From Trissonchulus latispiculum (taxonomy: Eukaryota; Nematoda; Enoplea; Enoplida; Ironidae): a stretch of 64,000 bases of DNA. The position numbers and the translations under genes are program-made. The notes beneath the pieces were generated by a model. That model worked only from the letters and a program-made list of their open reading frames with translations, had not been told where the DNA came from and ran no database searches. The stretch lies in NCBI GenBank assembly GCA_030248195.1, contig JASAND010023148.1, forward strand, positions 1-64,000, written 5' to 3'. How positions within the stretch are numbered: the stretch's first letter is position 1; every line of letters starts with the position of its first letter. This document shows positions 36,490 to 45,789 of this stretch, one piece after another.

Positions 36490-36900
36490 TTTTCATATTT
36501 CTAAACAATATTTCTAGATATGTTTCACATTTTGAGACATTTTCATGCTTCTAGACAATGTTTCTAGATATTTCTCACATTTCCAGACATTTTCATGTTT
36601 CTAGACAATGTTTCTAGATATTTTTCACATTTCGAGACATTTTCATGTTTCTATGCAATGTTTCTAGACATTTTTCACATTTCGAGACATTTTCATGTTT
36701 CTAGACAATGTTTCTAGATATTTCTCACATTTCCAGACATTTTCATGTTTCTAGACAATGTTTCTAGATATTTTTCACATTTCGAGACATTTTCATGTTT
36801 CTAGACAATGTTTCCAGACATTTTTCAGATTTAGAGACATTTTCATATTTCTAGACAATGTTTCTAGACATTTTAATCTTTCGAGACTTATTTCTTACCA
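36490..36900. repeat. 50-bp minisatellite, about 8 copies
   Basis: The unit reads roughly GACATTTTCATGTTTCTAGA, then CAATGTTTCTAGATATTTTT, then CACATTTCGA. TCTAGA sites alternate at about 25 and 25 bp. It is followed at 36900-37110 by a looser array of TCTAGAAA and TCTCGAAA sites. Confidence 0.8.
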
Positions 36901-37659
36901 TTTATTAGAAATAGTTTCAAAAGTCTAGAAATATTTTTAAATGTCTCGAAATGCTTATAGACCTTTCTAGACAATTGCGTAATGTTTCTAGAAATATTTC
37001 GTAAATGTCTCGAAGGTTAAAATGCTTCACGACAAAATTTGTCTAGAAAGTTGTCAACTTGTCTCGAATTATTTTTAGACAAATTGTCAACTTTCCGGAA
37101 ACCTTCTGCATTCGTGGTTAGATTTAACGTGCAGACCCATAAACAATTACAAACGAACAACCAATCATTATATATAAGTATGCATAATAATATAATATAA
37201 TACTATACAGTTGGTTATGCTGTAAAGCCTAGGCTTTACAGCGGTTTGGTTAAGACCAAGGTCTCCTTGCGGAGCCTAGCCTGTTGGTTAAGCGCACCCG
37301 CACAAGGCACGTACGCGAAAAGAATACGCAGTTACTACATATACTTCAGCTTAACAATTCATTGGTTCTGCATACCCGAGGTTGCCTCGTGTATGCGAAG
37401 ATGAAATTCTAATTACATTCCACCATAAACCAGACTAACAACTATCCTAGCCGTAATAAAATGCTATCTGTCAATGGACTGGATGACTTCAAGGTCAAAC
37501 GTCCTGTGAATTCAACTTGACTACAGGGTATACTTATATACAGTAGCCTTACCGAGGTAGTGAACTTGCAGTTGACAGTAATGTTTCTGAAAGCGCGAAG
37601 GCGCAATACCCAAGTGAGAGGGTGGGAGGTCCGCCAATACGGCCTGCACTTTTCCCTCT

Positions 37660-39305
37660 TTAGTGTAAAGCAAAATAATTGGAGGATTTACCTCCGGAAG
37701 GGGCTCCACGGTTGTCATCGTTACCAACCCCACGGAACATCAACAGGGTGACTAATGAGAACCAGCGTTGTAGAAGGAACATAATCCTGTAAATAAGCAG
37801 ACAGCGTTTGAATAAATATGTTCTAAATAAGTACAATATATTATTGTACGTGTGCACAGATATGACATATTACGTTGTTGAATGAAGGTTGGAGTGGGAT
37901 AGTTGGATTGGCTGGTGGTGGATAACAAACAGGTAGGATGGGACCAGCACCCTCCACAGTTACTGCTACCTTTTATCTATCGTGGTAGGGGCCCGGAATT
38001 TCCTGCATAAACCAGAATTTTACAAATGTGTTAGGGAGCAAGTCGACCAGGGCAAGGTGCAACATGTAAGCTTCAAGTTTTCTTCTGACAATTGCCCCTC
38101 GCGTCCTTGCCCATGACCGTCGCCCACAGCTACGGAGCTGGGAGGGGCACGAAAGTGGTCGGCACCCCAACCAAACCTATAATTAAAATAAACTGTGAAC
38201 TTGGTTGTGACTCAACGTTAATCCATATTTTGACTTAAATTCGTTGCTATTAGAAAAGTTAAAAATATTTTTTTAATTTTGTTTTAGTGTAACCCTGACG
38301 GTGATTCTTCCGTATAAGCACACTTGACATTAAACTAAAGTGCACTCAATGCATCTACTTCCGTAGACGCACACTAGAATTTAGAGAGAAATCATTCTGG
38401 ACTTTCGCAGAATGTGAAAGGCATCTACTTCCGTAAACGCACACTACATCACCGATAGTCCTATTTACCGCGAATTTTCACATTACTTACTCAGAATAAA
38501 ATTCTAGTTCTATATATAAAAAATGATATCATGATATAAAAATGCCATTGTTTATACAAGCAAAAATATCAGTTATAAGATAAAATTATTAAATTATCAA
38601 TTATAAGCTGTAAAATTGTAATAAAATTTTAAAATATTAAGTAGCTGTAAACATGAAAAAATTAGTGTAGCGAATATAAATTTTTGAAAAATAAGAGGGA
38701 CTCTTATCGGGGACGAGAAAATTATTTTGTAAAACTATAATATCAAATTCTTTAATTCTTTAATCTTATTGCCATTCTATTACCATTCTTTCTATATTTC
38801 TATATTGCCATTCCTTAAAAACTAAAATACCATTTATAGGACATTATGAATTGTTTTGAAAAATTGGATTATTTTTCCGCCCCCGGTAATATTTCAATTT
38901 TTAAAATAATTAATACGTTATAATTTTATAACAATTTCATAATTTATATTTATTAGATTTTATGAACAGTGATTTTTATAGCATGATGATATTATTTTGT
39001 GTATATAAATAAAACTAGAATTCTATTCTTAAGTAATCTGAAAATTCAGAGTTAAATAGAATTATCAGTGATGTAGTGTGCGTCTACGGAAGTAGATGCC
39101 TTTCTGATTCAGCGAAAGTACAGAAAGATTTCCCCCTAAATTCTAGTGTGCGTCTACGGAAGTAGATTCTTTGAGGGCACTTTAGTTTAATGTCAAGTGT
39201 GCGTATACGGAAGAATCACCACCCTGACTTGTGATATTACTTAAAAGCAGACAGCCCCTGTCTTTGAAGTCACAATAATTTTTACAGCAAACTAAAAATC
39301 TGCGA
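37660..39305 (-). pseudogene. 5'-truncated Penelope-like copy 2, interrupted by a MITE
   Basis: On the minus strand the region begins inside the RT C-terminus (equivalent of 18930) and runs through the RT end and the 3' region to 37660. A MITE occupies 38300-39220. The exon-like segment near 37680-37780 and the frame LEAYMLHLALVDLLPNTFVK at 38000-38120 correspond to 18275-18367 and 18560-18700. Small insertion near 37975-38000 relative to copy 1. Confidence 0.65.
38300..39220. mobile_element. MITE with about 210-bp TIRs, 8-bp target duplication and an empty-site match
   Basis: The ends GGTGATTCTTCCGTATA and inverse are flanked by ACCCTGAC (38292-38299 and 39221-39228). The related locus at 18848-18855 has a single ACCCTTAC with the flanking sequence continuous, i.e. 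the empty site. Each arm contains three spaced copies of CTTCCGTAGACGCACACT, likely transposase-binding subterminal repeats. The interior is very AT-rich and non-coding. An 8-bp duplication fits hAT or Merlin; the GG start leans to Merlin but is not decisive. Confidence 0.85.
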
Positions 39306-39314
39306 TAATCGGTT

Positions 39315-39498
39315 GTGACCGCGATAATCATAGTACTTCAATACAGTCATGAAATTCGGCCATCTCGCCCAAAATAGTTTCTAGGAAATAGAGATTGAGT
39401 AATACTTCAATTAAGCAGAGACTCCAATTAAACAGTGTTATGCATACACAAATGATATCCCCCTTTTATTGTTAGTGTTACACTCACTTGACTGCACT
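39315..39498. repeat. Penelope-like terminal segment, partner of 17965-18245
   Basis: Matches GACCGCGATAATCA... through GCATACACAAATGATATCCC. It lies on the opposite side of the 3' region compared with copy 1, consistent with tandem head-to-tail copies. Confidence 0.65.
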
Positions 39499-39499
39499 G

Positions 39500-40364
39500 A
39501 ATAGTTGAATGTTTGTTCAGTGTTATGAATAGACAAATTGTGCCTCCTGTTTATTGTTATTGCTACTTTCCCTTGACTGCATTGAATAGTTAATATTTGT
39601 TATATGAAGTTCACGGCCGTTTTATCAACAGACTCTACTAAGAACGTTTCAGTTTATTTCGAGGACGCTGTGGACGCTAGTATGGTTCAAGTCTGAGTTT
39701 GTGCTAAAAGGCTGGGGTACCCTGGAAACATGCACTTCTTTTACGACTCATGAGGGGTGAGATGCTCGTGCTTTTGACCACCTTAGCTTACGCCTCCTCT
39801 AAAATGTACTGAATGGCGGTGAAAGCAGCCTGTATGCACTAACTCAGGTTTCAACCCATTTGATTGAGGGTTGATAAGCTGCTTTCTGTGGATTAATATG
39901 ATACTGGTGATGACATGATAAAATGACTGAATTGGATGGGTTCACTCTTAAGTACTCGATCATACGTGGTTACTTCCTGTGGCGTGCTTGCAGAGCTGCA
40001 AAATGTAAACAATTAAAATTGCAAAACCAAGAAATATTTCCTCTAAGAAATGGTAACCATAAGTAGTAATAAAAGCAGAATACTCAAAACTGAGTTTTCT
40101 CCTTCCGTATGCATACTGACACTGGTCCGTTCAGTCGTCTTCTGTAGTTTCTTATAAACATACGCTATAATGCATATCATGTTAGTAATTTTTGTGATGG
40201 TCAGCCTATTTTAATGCATTACTCCCTGAGAATTGCGGTTTCTCTCCGTATCAGATCTGTCATCTTAGCTAGCATGCTGGTAACTTTTTTCAAGGGACAG
40301 AATAATATATAAAGTTTCTACAATCCAACAGACTCTGATTTGGTGACGCCGCCACCCTCCCCAG
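39500..40364. other. No gene seen; 5' flank of a RING-like gene
   Basis: No supported frames. It may contain promoter or first exon of the gene to the right, but no convincing TATA/initiator pair was identified. Confidence 0.35.
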
Positions 40365-41407
40365 ACGGAGGGCTGTAATCCCACCCAATCCAGATCTCTG
40401 TGGTGTGTGCTCTGAGCCAGCTAGCTGTATTCTCAGCGGCTGTACCCCGCATTGCCGATCAGTCACTCGTTACTGCCAGAAATGCCTTGATCAGATGCCG
40501 GAATCGGGAGATAATCGCTGCTCCTGGTGCAGACAATACTTTTATGGTTACACTTGCAATGGACATGAGTATGCGGTAAGTAGGCAATCTTCTTTGATGA
40601 GATATTGCAGAGTAGTAATGTCGACTTCGCTCACCTGAAACCGTTTGGAGTCACAAATAAACCAAGACATGTAATATATGTATGTTTGAGTGGCTGCAGA
40701 AGCGGTTAGCTTAAATCTGTCTAACCTAGTGTAGCGTTTTTAAGTACTACAGCTATCGTTACAGCTATTAGTACATTAGTATTATTTTTATCAATAATAA
40801 TATTATTACAAGACTATTGGCTTCGTTGCACAATTTATATTGATCTGAACTTATTTTTGTGACATTATTATATCACACTTTTTCTTTCTTCTGACTGTTG
40901 GTTTTCTAATTAATCCATTTTTATTACTATTCCAGATATTTTCCGGTAATTTTTTAAAAACTGAATAAATAACGAACTCTTGCCGACTGAGATAAGGATA
41001 AATATGATAAAGAGAATAATGGACGGTTCTCATAAAAGATTTATGTTCTTCTCCAAATAGACAAACTCCAATTTTCTCCAAATTAGGGAAAGTAGACAAT
41101 CGTGCTATCTTTTTTTTCATAGAAGACGTGACTGATGGAATCTCGTAAAGCTATCCTTTTATCTAAAAGCTAGGCTACTGCTTTTGCGTCAAAAAAGACG
41201 TTCGTGATCGAATCTCCAAAAAACTTGCTCTTCTATATAACTAATTCTTACGCCACAATTTACTCCGCAAAATAACGCCCAACTTTCGAAACCTCTTCTG
41301 ATCGCCATGATCACCCAAATGAAAATTATTAAGAAACAAAACTACAAATTGACGGTAGAAATTCTATTATTTTAGTTATCGTAAAAGTTAAGGTAGTTTA
41401 TTACTAC

Positions 41408-41456
<49 letters not shown>

Positions 41457-42005
41457 TTTTGTACATTGTTTTATCATATGACTATCAGTAGTTTCTTGGA
41501 GAATTGATTTTCGTAATCCTGAATGCTATTATTTTTAAACTAACACTTGAAAACGTGTGCTGAAATGGATCAAATTGGAATCGTGCTGAAAATGGCTGCC
41601 CATGAAAGAGTAGTTGGGATACGCACTGAGATGAAAACAAAAACAAAAACCTAAAACAAGCTGGCCTTTGAGCACAAAGCGTCTAGATAGATTAATATCG
41701 TAAGGCTAGATCAATTATTCTTGATCTAAGATTATTGGTACAATTGACATTAACTGGCAGCTATATCTATGACATTTATTTTTTAGGTTGAACAGATAAT
41801 CGCTCCTGGCTTCATTCCCTTGGAACGAAACCCAGAAAATCAACACGCAGATAATGCTGGTTTTCAACAGTCCAGCATTCTAATCTCACCACCGTGCAAG
41901 GGTCAGTTGTTAAACAGGACAATTATGTCTCAAGTTCCCCTATCCCAATTCCGCCTAAGAACGGATAACAATCTTCGATTGGTGGTGTCCTCAAAAACTT
42001 CTTGA
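40365..42005 (+). CDS. RING-like Cys-rich spliced gene
   Basis: Exon 1 (40365-40575, after a CACCCTCCCCAG acceptor) encodes CGVC, SGCTPHC, YCQKC and CSWC, i.e. four Cys/His pairs in RING-like order, then GYTCNGHEYA, and stops at a perfect GTAAGT donor. The intron is 1.2 kb and ends TTTTTTAG. Exon 2 (41787-42005) follows in phase with a Pro/Asn/Gln-rich tail (IIAPGFIPLERNPENQHADN) to a TGA. Exon 1 must be preceded by another exon carrying the start, not identified. RING domains usually serve ubiquitin transfer. The spacing between His and the next Cys is longer than the RING consensus, so the assignment is tentative. The intron contains an (AAT)n run (41409-41455). Confidence 0.5.
40851..41120 (-). 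CDS. Unsupported but protein-like antisense frame in the intron
   Basis: Ninety codons, Lys-rich with a Tyr/Leu core (HYSLYHIYPYLSRQEFVIYS). No family recognised, no promoter seen. Probably chance or a remnant of an inserted element. Confidence 0.15.
   Translation of the reverse strand: MKKKIARLSTFPNLEKIGVCLFGEEHKSFMRTVHYSLYHIYPYLSRQEFVIYSVFKKLPENIWNSNKNGLIRKPTVRRKKKCDIIMSQK
41409..41455. repeat. (AAT)n microsatellite
   Basis: About 15 uninterrupted trinucleotides. Confidence 0.95.
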
Positions 42006-42204
42006 AACTGGTGGCAGATGACAACTGTTGTGACAGAATGGTTACCACTATTGTTTGATCGATCTGCCTGAGCAGATGTAGTATTTGTAAATGTAAAATA
42101 CACATGACATCATTTGTAGCTCGCATATTTCTGAAAAGATGGCTGCTAATACTGTCGTATTGGTATTGAAAAAAGTTTCAATTAAAAAATCAAGCGAGGC
42201 AAGG

Positions 42205-42437
42205 ATCCAATAGAGGTTATTTCCGTGCTACAACCTATTGAACACAACTCTGAAATTGGGTCCTACTCTGGCAATGTGAAGTGTCGCTCTGATGAAGTTG
42301 TTAGTTTGAAAACTATGTCTCCTTATTTTCGATTTTACTCAAAGTTTCAACAGCAAGTTAGGGTGGACAATATTGCTCATTGCTATAAAATTTGGTCTAA
42401 CAATTCCATCGCAGCTGCTATCATGAAACATGCCTAA
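42205..42437 (+). pseudogene. Candidate exon upstream of the PC4-like fragment
   Basis: Open frame with mixed composition (CRSDEVVSLKTMSPYFRFYS, then CYKIWSNNSIAAAIMKHA). It may be the exon before 42859, but no donor is evident at its end, where there is a stop. Confidence 0.25.
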
Positions 42438-42858
42438 AATTGTATATTTCAGCTATTTTAAGTTTCCAACTTCTACGAAAAATTTGCTAGTACTATGATT
42501 AAATTTTCTACTAAAATAATGACATTAAATGTTAGTCTTATTCAGCTTTCTATCTTTTGAAACTAACCTTTTCACATTTTAAACTCCCTTTTTTGTTCTT
42601 ATACGCTCGAGCTTTTGCTCACTCTAGTGCTGTTAGGCACCATCTGAGCCTTTACAATTACTTACGACATACTCACCCTTGAGCAGTCCCACGCGTTGAG
42701 CCAGGGAAAAACATTTTTAGGCCAATTTTAACATTTTTCTTTTCTGTTATTCTAACCTTTTTCTATTTTACGAGCATAGAATCCTTAAAACCTTTAAATC
42801 TTAGTGAATTTTGTTTTATTGCGTCATTGTAAATCTAAAACTTTTCTGTATCTTTCAG

Positions 42859-43193
42859 TTTATGATGGCAAATTACGTTAATCATCCAGTTTCAATCACA
42901 AAATGTGGCGAGCATTCTTTGCTCATTTCAAAACGGTGGCAGACAAATACATTCATTTGGAACTATTTAAAGCGGAAGATGTCGAAAGTGACGGCTCGGT
43001 TTTCATTCGCCCTCTGAGGAAATTTGCGCTTCAAGTAGAAATGCTACTAGTCAAAGGTTCACAGATCATCTCTGCAATGAAACATTTAACTTCAAACCAA
43101 GATGATAAGGATCTTTCTGAAGAGGCGGCTTCAGAAAGACATCTCAAGTCGAAATCGCTTTCTAAGCGGTCTGGTTTCAGGAACAAGAAAATA
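42859..43193 (+). pseudogene. PC4-like (ssDNA-binding/coactivator) fragment, left arm
   Basis: After a TATCTTTCAG acceptor: MMANYVNHPVSITKC, then across a one-base frame change FAHFKTVADKYIHLELFKAE, DGSVFIRPLRKFAL, QVEMLLVKGSQII and a Lys/Ser-rich tail. The order basic strand, short acidic turn, DGS, RK-x-x-L and a closing helix is that of PC4/Sub1 domains, which bind single-stranded DNA as dimers. The similarity is judged by eye and is tentative. The right arm (43742-44083) carries a second version with different substitutions. Confidence 0.4.
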
Positions 43194-43741
43194 GTAAGCC
43201 CGGCCCTCAATCTAATTTTCAAATTTATTGTCGCAAACTTTGAATCTTTCATTTTTACAATAAAGCAAAATAAGTAAGGCACAAATACGTTGAAGATAGT
43301 TACTCGATTCGTTAAGTTCATCTGTACATAATGCGAAAATGTTAACTAGGAACATTAAATTTTAACAAAAGATCAGCACTTTTAACAAAAAGCTAAATAA
43401 CCAATTTTTAGCCGCCACCTCGACAGAGCGCGCGAAAGATACGGAGCCGAGCTCTGAAAAGAGAGCGCGGAAGCCAGCCAATCTTTAGCAACGAAGTACT
43501 CAAAGTCTCATGCAGAAGATTCGGAGGTTGTTTATTTAGATTTTTGTTAAAAGTGCGGATCTTTTGTTAAAATTTAATGTTCCTGGTTGACATATTTTTG
43601 CATTATGTATAGACGAACTTAACGGATCGAGTAGCTATCTTCAATGTATTTGCGCCTTACTTATTTTGCTTTATTTTAAAAATGAAAAATACGAAGTTTT
43701 CGACAATAAATAAATTTGAAAATGCAGATCGATGGCCGGGC

Positions 43742-44095
43742 TTACTGTTTTCTTTTTCCTGAAACCAAACCGCTTAGAAAGAGATTTCGACATGAGATGG
43801 CTTTCTGAAGCCGCCTCTTTAAAAAGAGCCTTATCATCTTGGTTTGAAGTTGAACGTTTCTGATGATCTCTGAACCTTTGGCTAGTAGCATTTCTACTTG
43901 ATGCATAGTAAGCGCAAATTTCTTCAGAAGGTGAATGAAAACTGAGCCGTAACTTTCTAATTTTTCCGCTTTAAACAGTTCCAAATGGATGCATTTGTCT
44001 GCCACCGTTTTGAAATGAGCAAACAAAGAATTCGCAACACATTTTGTGATTGAAATTGAATGATTAACGTGATTTGTCATCATAAACTGAAGCAT
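43742..44095 (-). pseudogene. PC4-like fragment, right arm
   Basis: One continuous frame here spans the segment that is frameshifted in the left arm: MMTNHVNHSISITKC, KCIHLELFKAE, YGSVFIHLLKKFAL, HQVEMLLAKGSEII. After that the frame diverges (a small indel) and the Ser/Lys tail is out of frame. Two extra residues before HQVEMLL compared with the left arm. Confidence 0.4.
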
Positions 44096-44464
44096 ACAGA
44101 ACAGCTTTAGATTTACAATGACGTAATTAATAAAACAAAATTCATAAATATTTAAAGGTTTTCAGGATTCTATGCTCGTAAAATAGAAAAAAGGTTAGAA
44201 TAACAGAAAGGAAAAGAAAGTTTATTTAAAATATTTATGTAATGTGGGATGATGGGGATAAAAATTAGTAGGATACTAACTTAAATAAAAAGAAATTTTT
44301 ATAAAAGTTTATAACATGTGACGCTAAAAAATGAATCGGTTTACTTAATGCTTCAAAACTTAATTCTCAAATTCTCAATTCAAAACTCAAATCTTCAAAA
44401 TATTAGAAAAATTGAGAAAGAAGAATAAAAATAGGAAGAAGAGAGCGCGAAAGTTTTAGTAAAT

Positions 44465-45138
44465 TTAGCTTTGTAAATATTTAGTACTTTTCAGTGTCTT
44501 TTCACGAGCGCACTCATTTACCTCTTCAAAAATGGCATGTTCTAGTTTGTTGGCATTTTCTTGCGGTGCAAGAGAGCCGTCCAGAAAAAGGACGGGAATG
44601 CCAGAAATGCCCTTCATCCATTCCTTGTATAATTCTTCGATTCTCGCTAAACAACGAATCGAAACCGACTCTTCTTCTTTACGCCCGCGCTGTAGCAGTC
44701 GTTCGTGGCAAATCTCTGCGGGGTTGTCGACAAAAGCGAAAAATTGGGCGTGCAAAATTCGCGCTCTATGACTGACTCCAAAAGCTGCAGCACGTGAAAC
44801 TCGGTTTCTGACAAAATATTATCTTCAAGAAGAACCTTGGAAAAAATTTTCGTTCCAGAACAAAGAGAGCGCTCAGAAACGATAACCTTATCCGGAGAAA
44901 ACGAGGAATCGGGATGTATCAATCTCTTTGTAATAGTGGCAAGAAAGAGGGTTTGGAACAGAAAACTGAAAGATTGGGGGTAGCATGAAAAATCAGAAAA
45001 AACGTTTTTCCCATGGAAGTTTGTTCACGTGGGAAAAGGTTCAAAGACAATGGCACAAGAAGAAGTCGTTTTCAACGAGCGTAAAATCGTCGATTTACAA
45101 GATGTTTCGATGTTTTCCTCTAACGCAACACGGATCAT
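44465..45138 (-). pseudogene. Deoxynucleoside kinase (dCK/dGK/TK2 type), broken copy 1
   Basis: This family phosphorylates deoxynucleosides for DNA synthesis. On the minus strand the ATG at 45136-45138 opens MIRVALEENIETSCKST, the position of the P-loop. The glycines expected there are replaced, so ATP binding should be lost. Next come EPFPTWTNFHGK, the ERS motif (VIVSERSLCSGTKIFSKVLL) and the LID-type region HERLLQRGRKEEE. A one-base change in a T-run near 44740 puts the C-terminal third in another frame, and there is another frame break before the ERS part. The length (about 225 codons) is normal. It lies 8 bp after the dUTPase remnant. It is viral-like in layout, family unknown. Confidence 0.75.
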
Positions 45139-45788
45139 CTTTCGTTTTATTTTCCAGTTGAGCCGAATCCCCCTGTACATCTAGCCGTAAGGGGAAGTTC
45201 TGAAACTTCCTCAATGGAAGGACTTGAAAAACGTTCGCAAACAAGCTCCGCAACAACAACAAACAAATCCGGCTGAACTAGGGGTAGCTCCTGACGGAAT
45301 TAATGTATCGGATGAAAGCTTAACGATCTTGAGTGTTTCGGAAACGAGAGACATAAAATGCCTGAAATATTAATTAGGTGTTTAGTGTAGCAACAGCAGA
45401 TTTAAGCAAAATAACTTTAAATTATATGAAAGTATTTATGCTGCACCAGGGCCGCCACAACCGGGATCAGCGCAGAGAGCAGATTGTAAAAAATAGATTA
45501 AAGGCAGAGAGTAGCACAAATTCAAAACATCAACTCGTAAAGATAATCAGGAAATAAAAACTATAATAATGTAGTTTTCGATAAGGAAAAAGAATATCTT
45601 CAAGTTTTTATTCATTTTTGGCTTGAAAAGTTGCAAAATTGTAGTGAAAAACAGAAAACGTTAAGCCGACGTAGAGGACCGGGGCGGGGGGTGGCCAGGC
45701 AGTGTGCTTGCCTAATAAAATATATTGAAAGCACTTTTCGAAACAGCTTTTAGAGCGATTTAAGGAAGAATGTTTGAAAAATAGGCTT
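44470..45788. repeat. Duplicated block (dUTPase-dNK), partner of 54078-55648
   Basis: The two blocks are over 90% alike outside indels. Right of the genes they share CAGCAGATTTAAGCAAAATA, GGGCCGCCACAACCGGGATC and GAGGACCGGGGCGGGGGGTG. Ends are sharp (TATTTAGTACTTTTCAGTGTC left, GTTTGAAAAATAGGCTTT right), with unrelated flanks. Confidence 0.85.
45147..45354 (-). pseudogene. dUTPase, core-deleted copy 1
   Basis: Starts MSLVSETLKIVKLSSDTLIP and reaches PSSAGF, the beginning of dUTPase motif 1, in an intact frame. About 230 bp that hold motifs 2-4 in copy 2 are missing and replaced by a short (TTG)n stretch. The reading resumes with RFSSPSIEEVSELPL and the glycine-rich motif 5 (TGGFGSTGK), with one Cys in place of the motif Gly, and stops at TAA 45147-45149. 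Confidence 0.75.
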
Positions 45789-45789
45789 T

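Larger units (their letters stand above)
42738..44213. repeat. Long inverted repeat (two arms of about 660 bp, 146-bp spacer)
   Basis: Left arm 42738-43393 and right arm 43540-44213 are inverted copies with about 85-90% identity by eye. Shared landmarks are TTTTACGAGCATAGAATCCT, the PC4-like exon, and CATTAAATTTTAACAAAAGATC. The spacer is GC-richer (GACAGAGCGCGCGAAAGATA). Each arm carries a coding remnant pointing inwards. Confidence 0.8.

Noticed and set aside
37210..37380. tRNA-like sequence with GGTTAAGCGC and GGTTCTGCATACCCGA
   Set aside because: A-box and B-box spacing and cloverleaf pairing could not be made to fit by hand; no acceptor stem seen.
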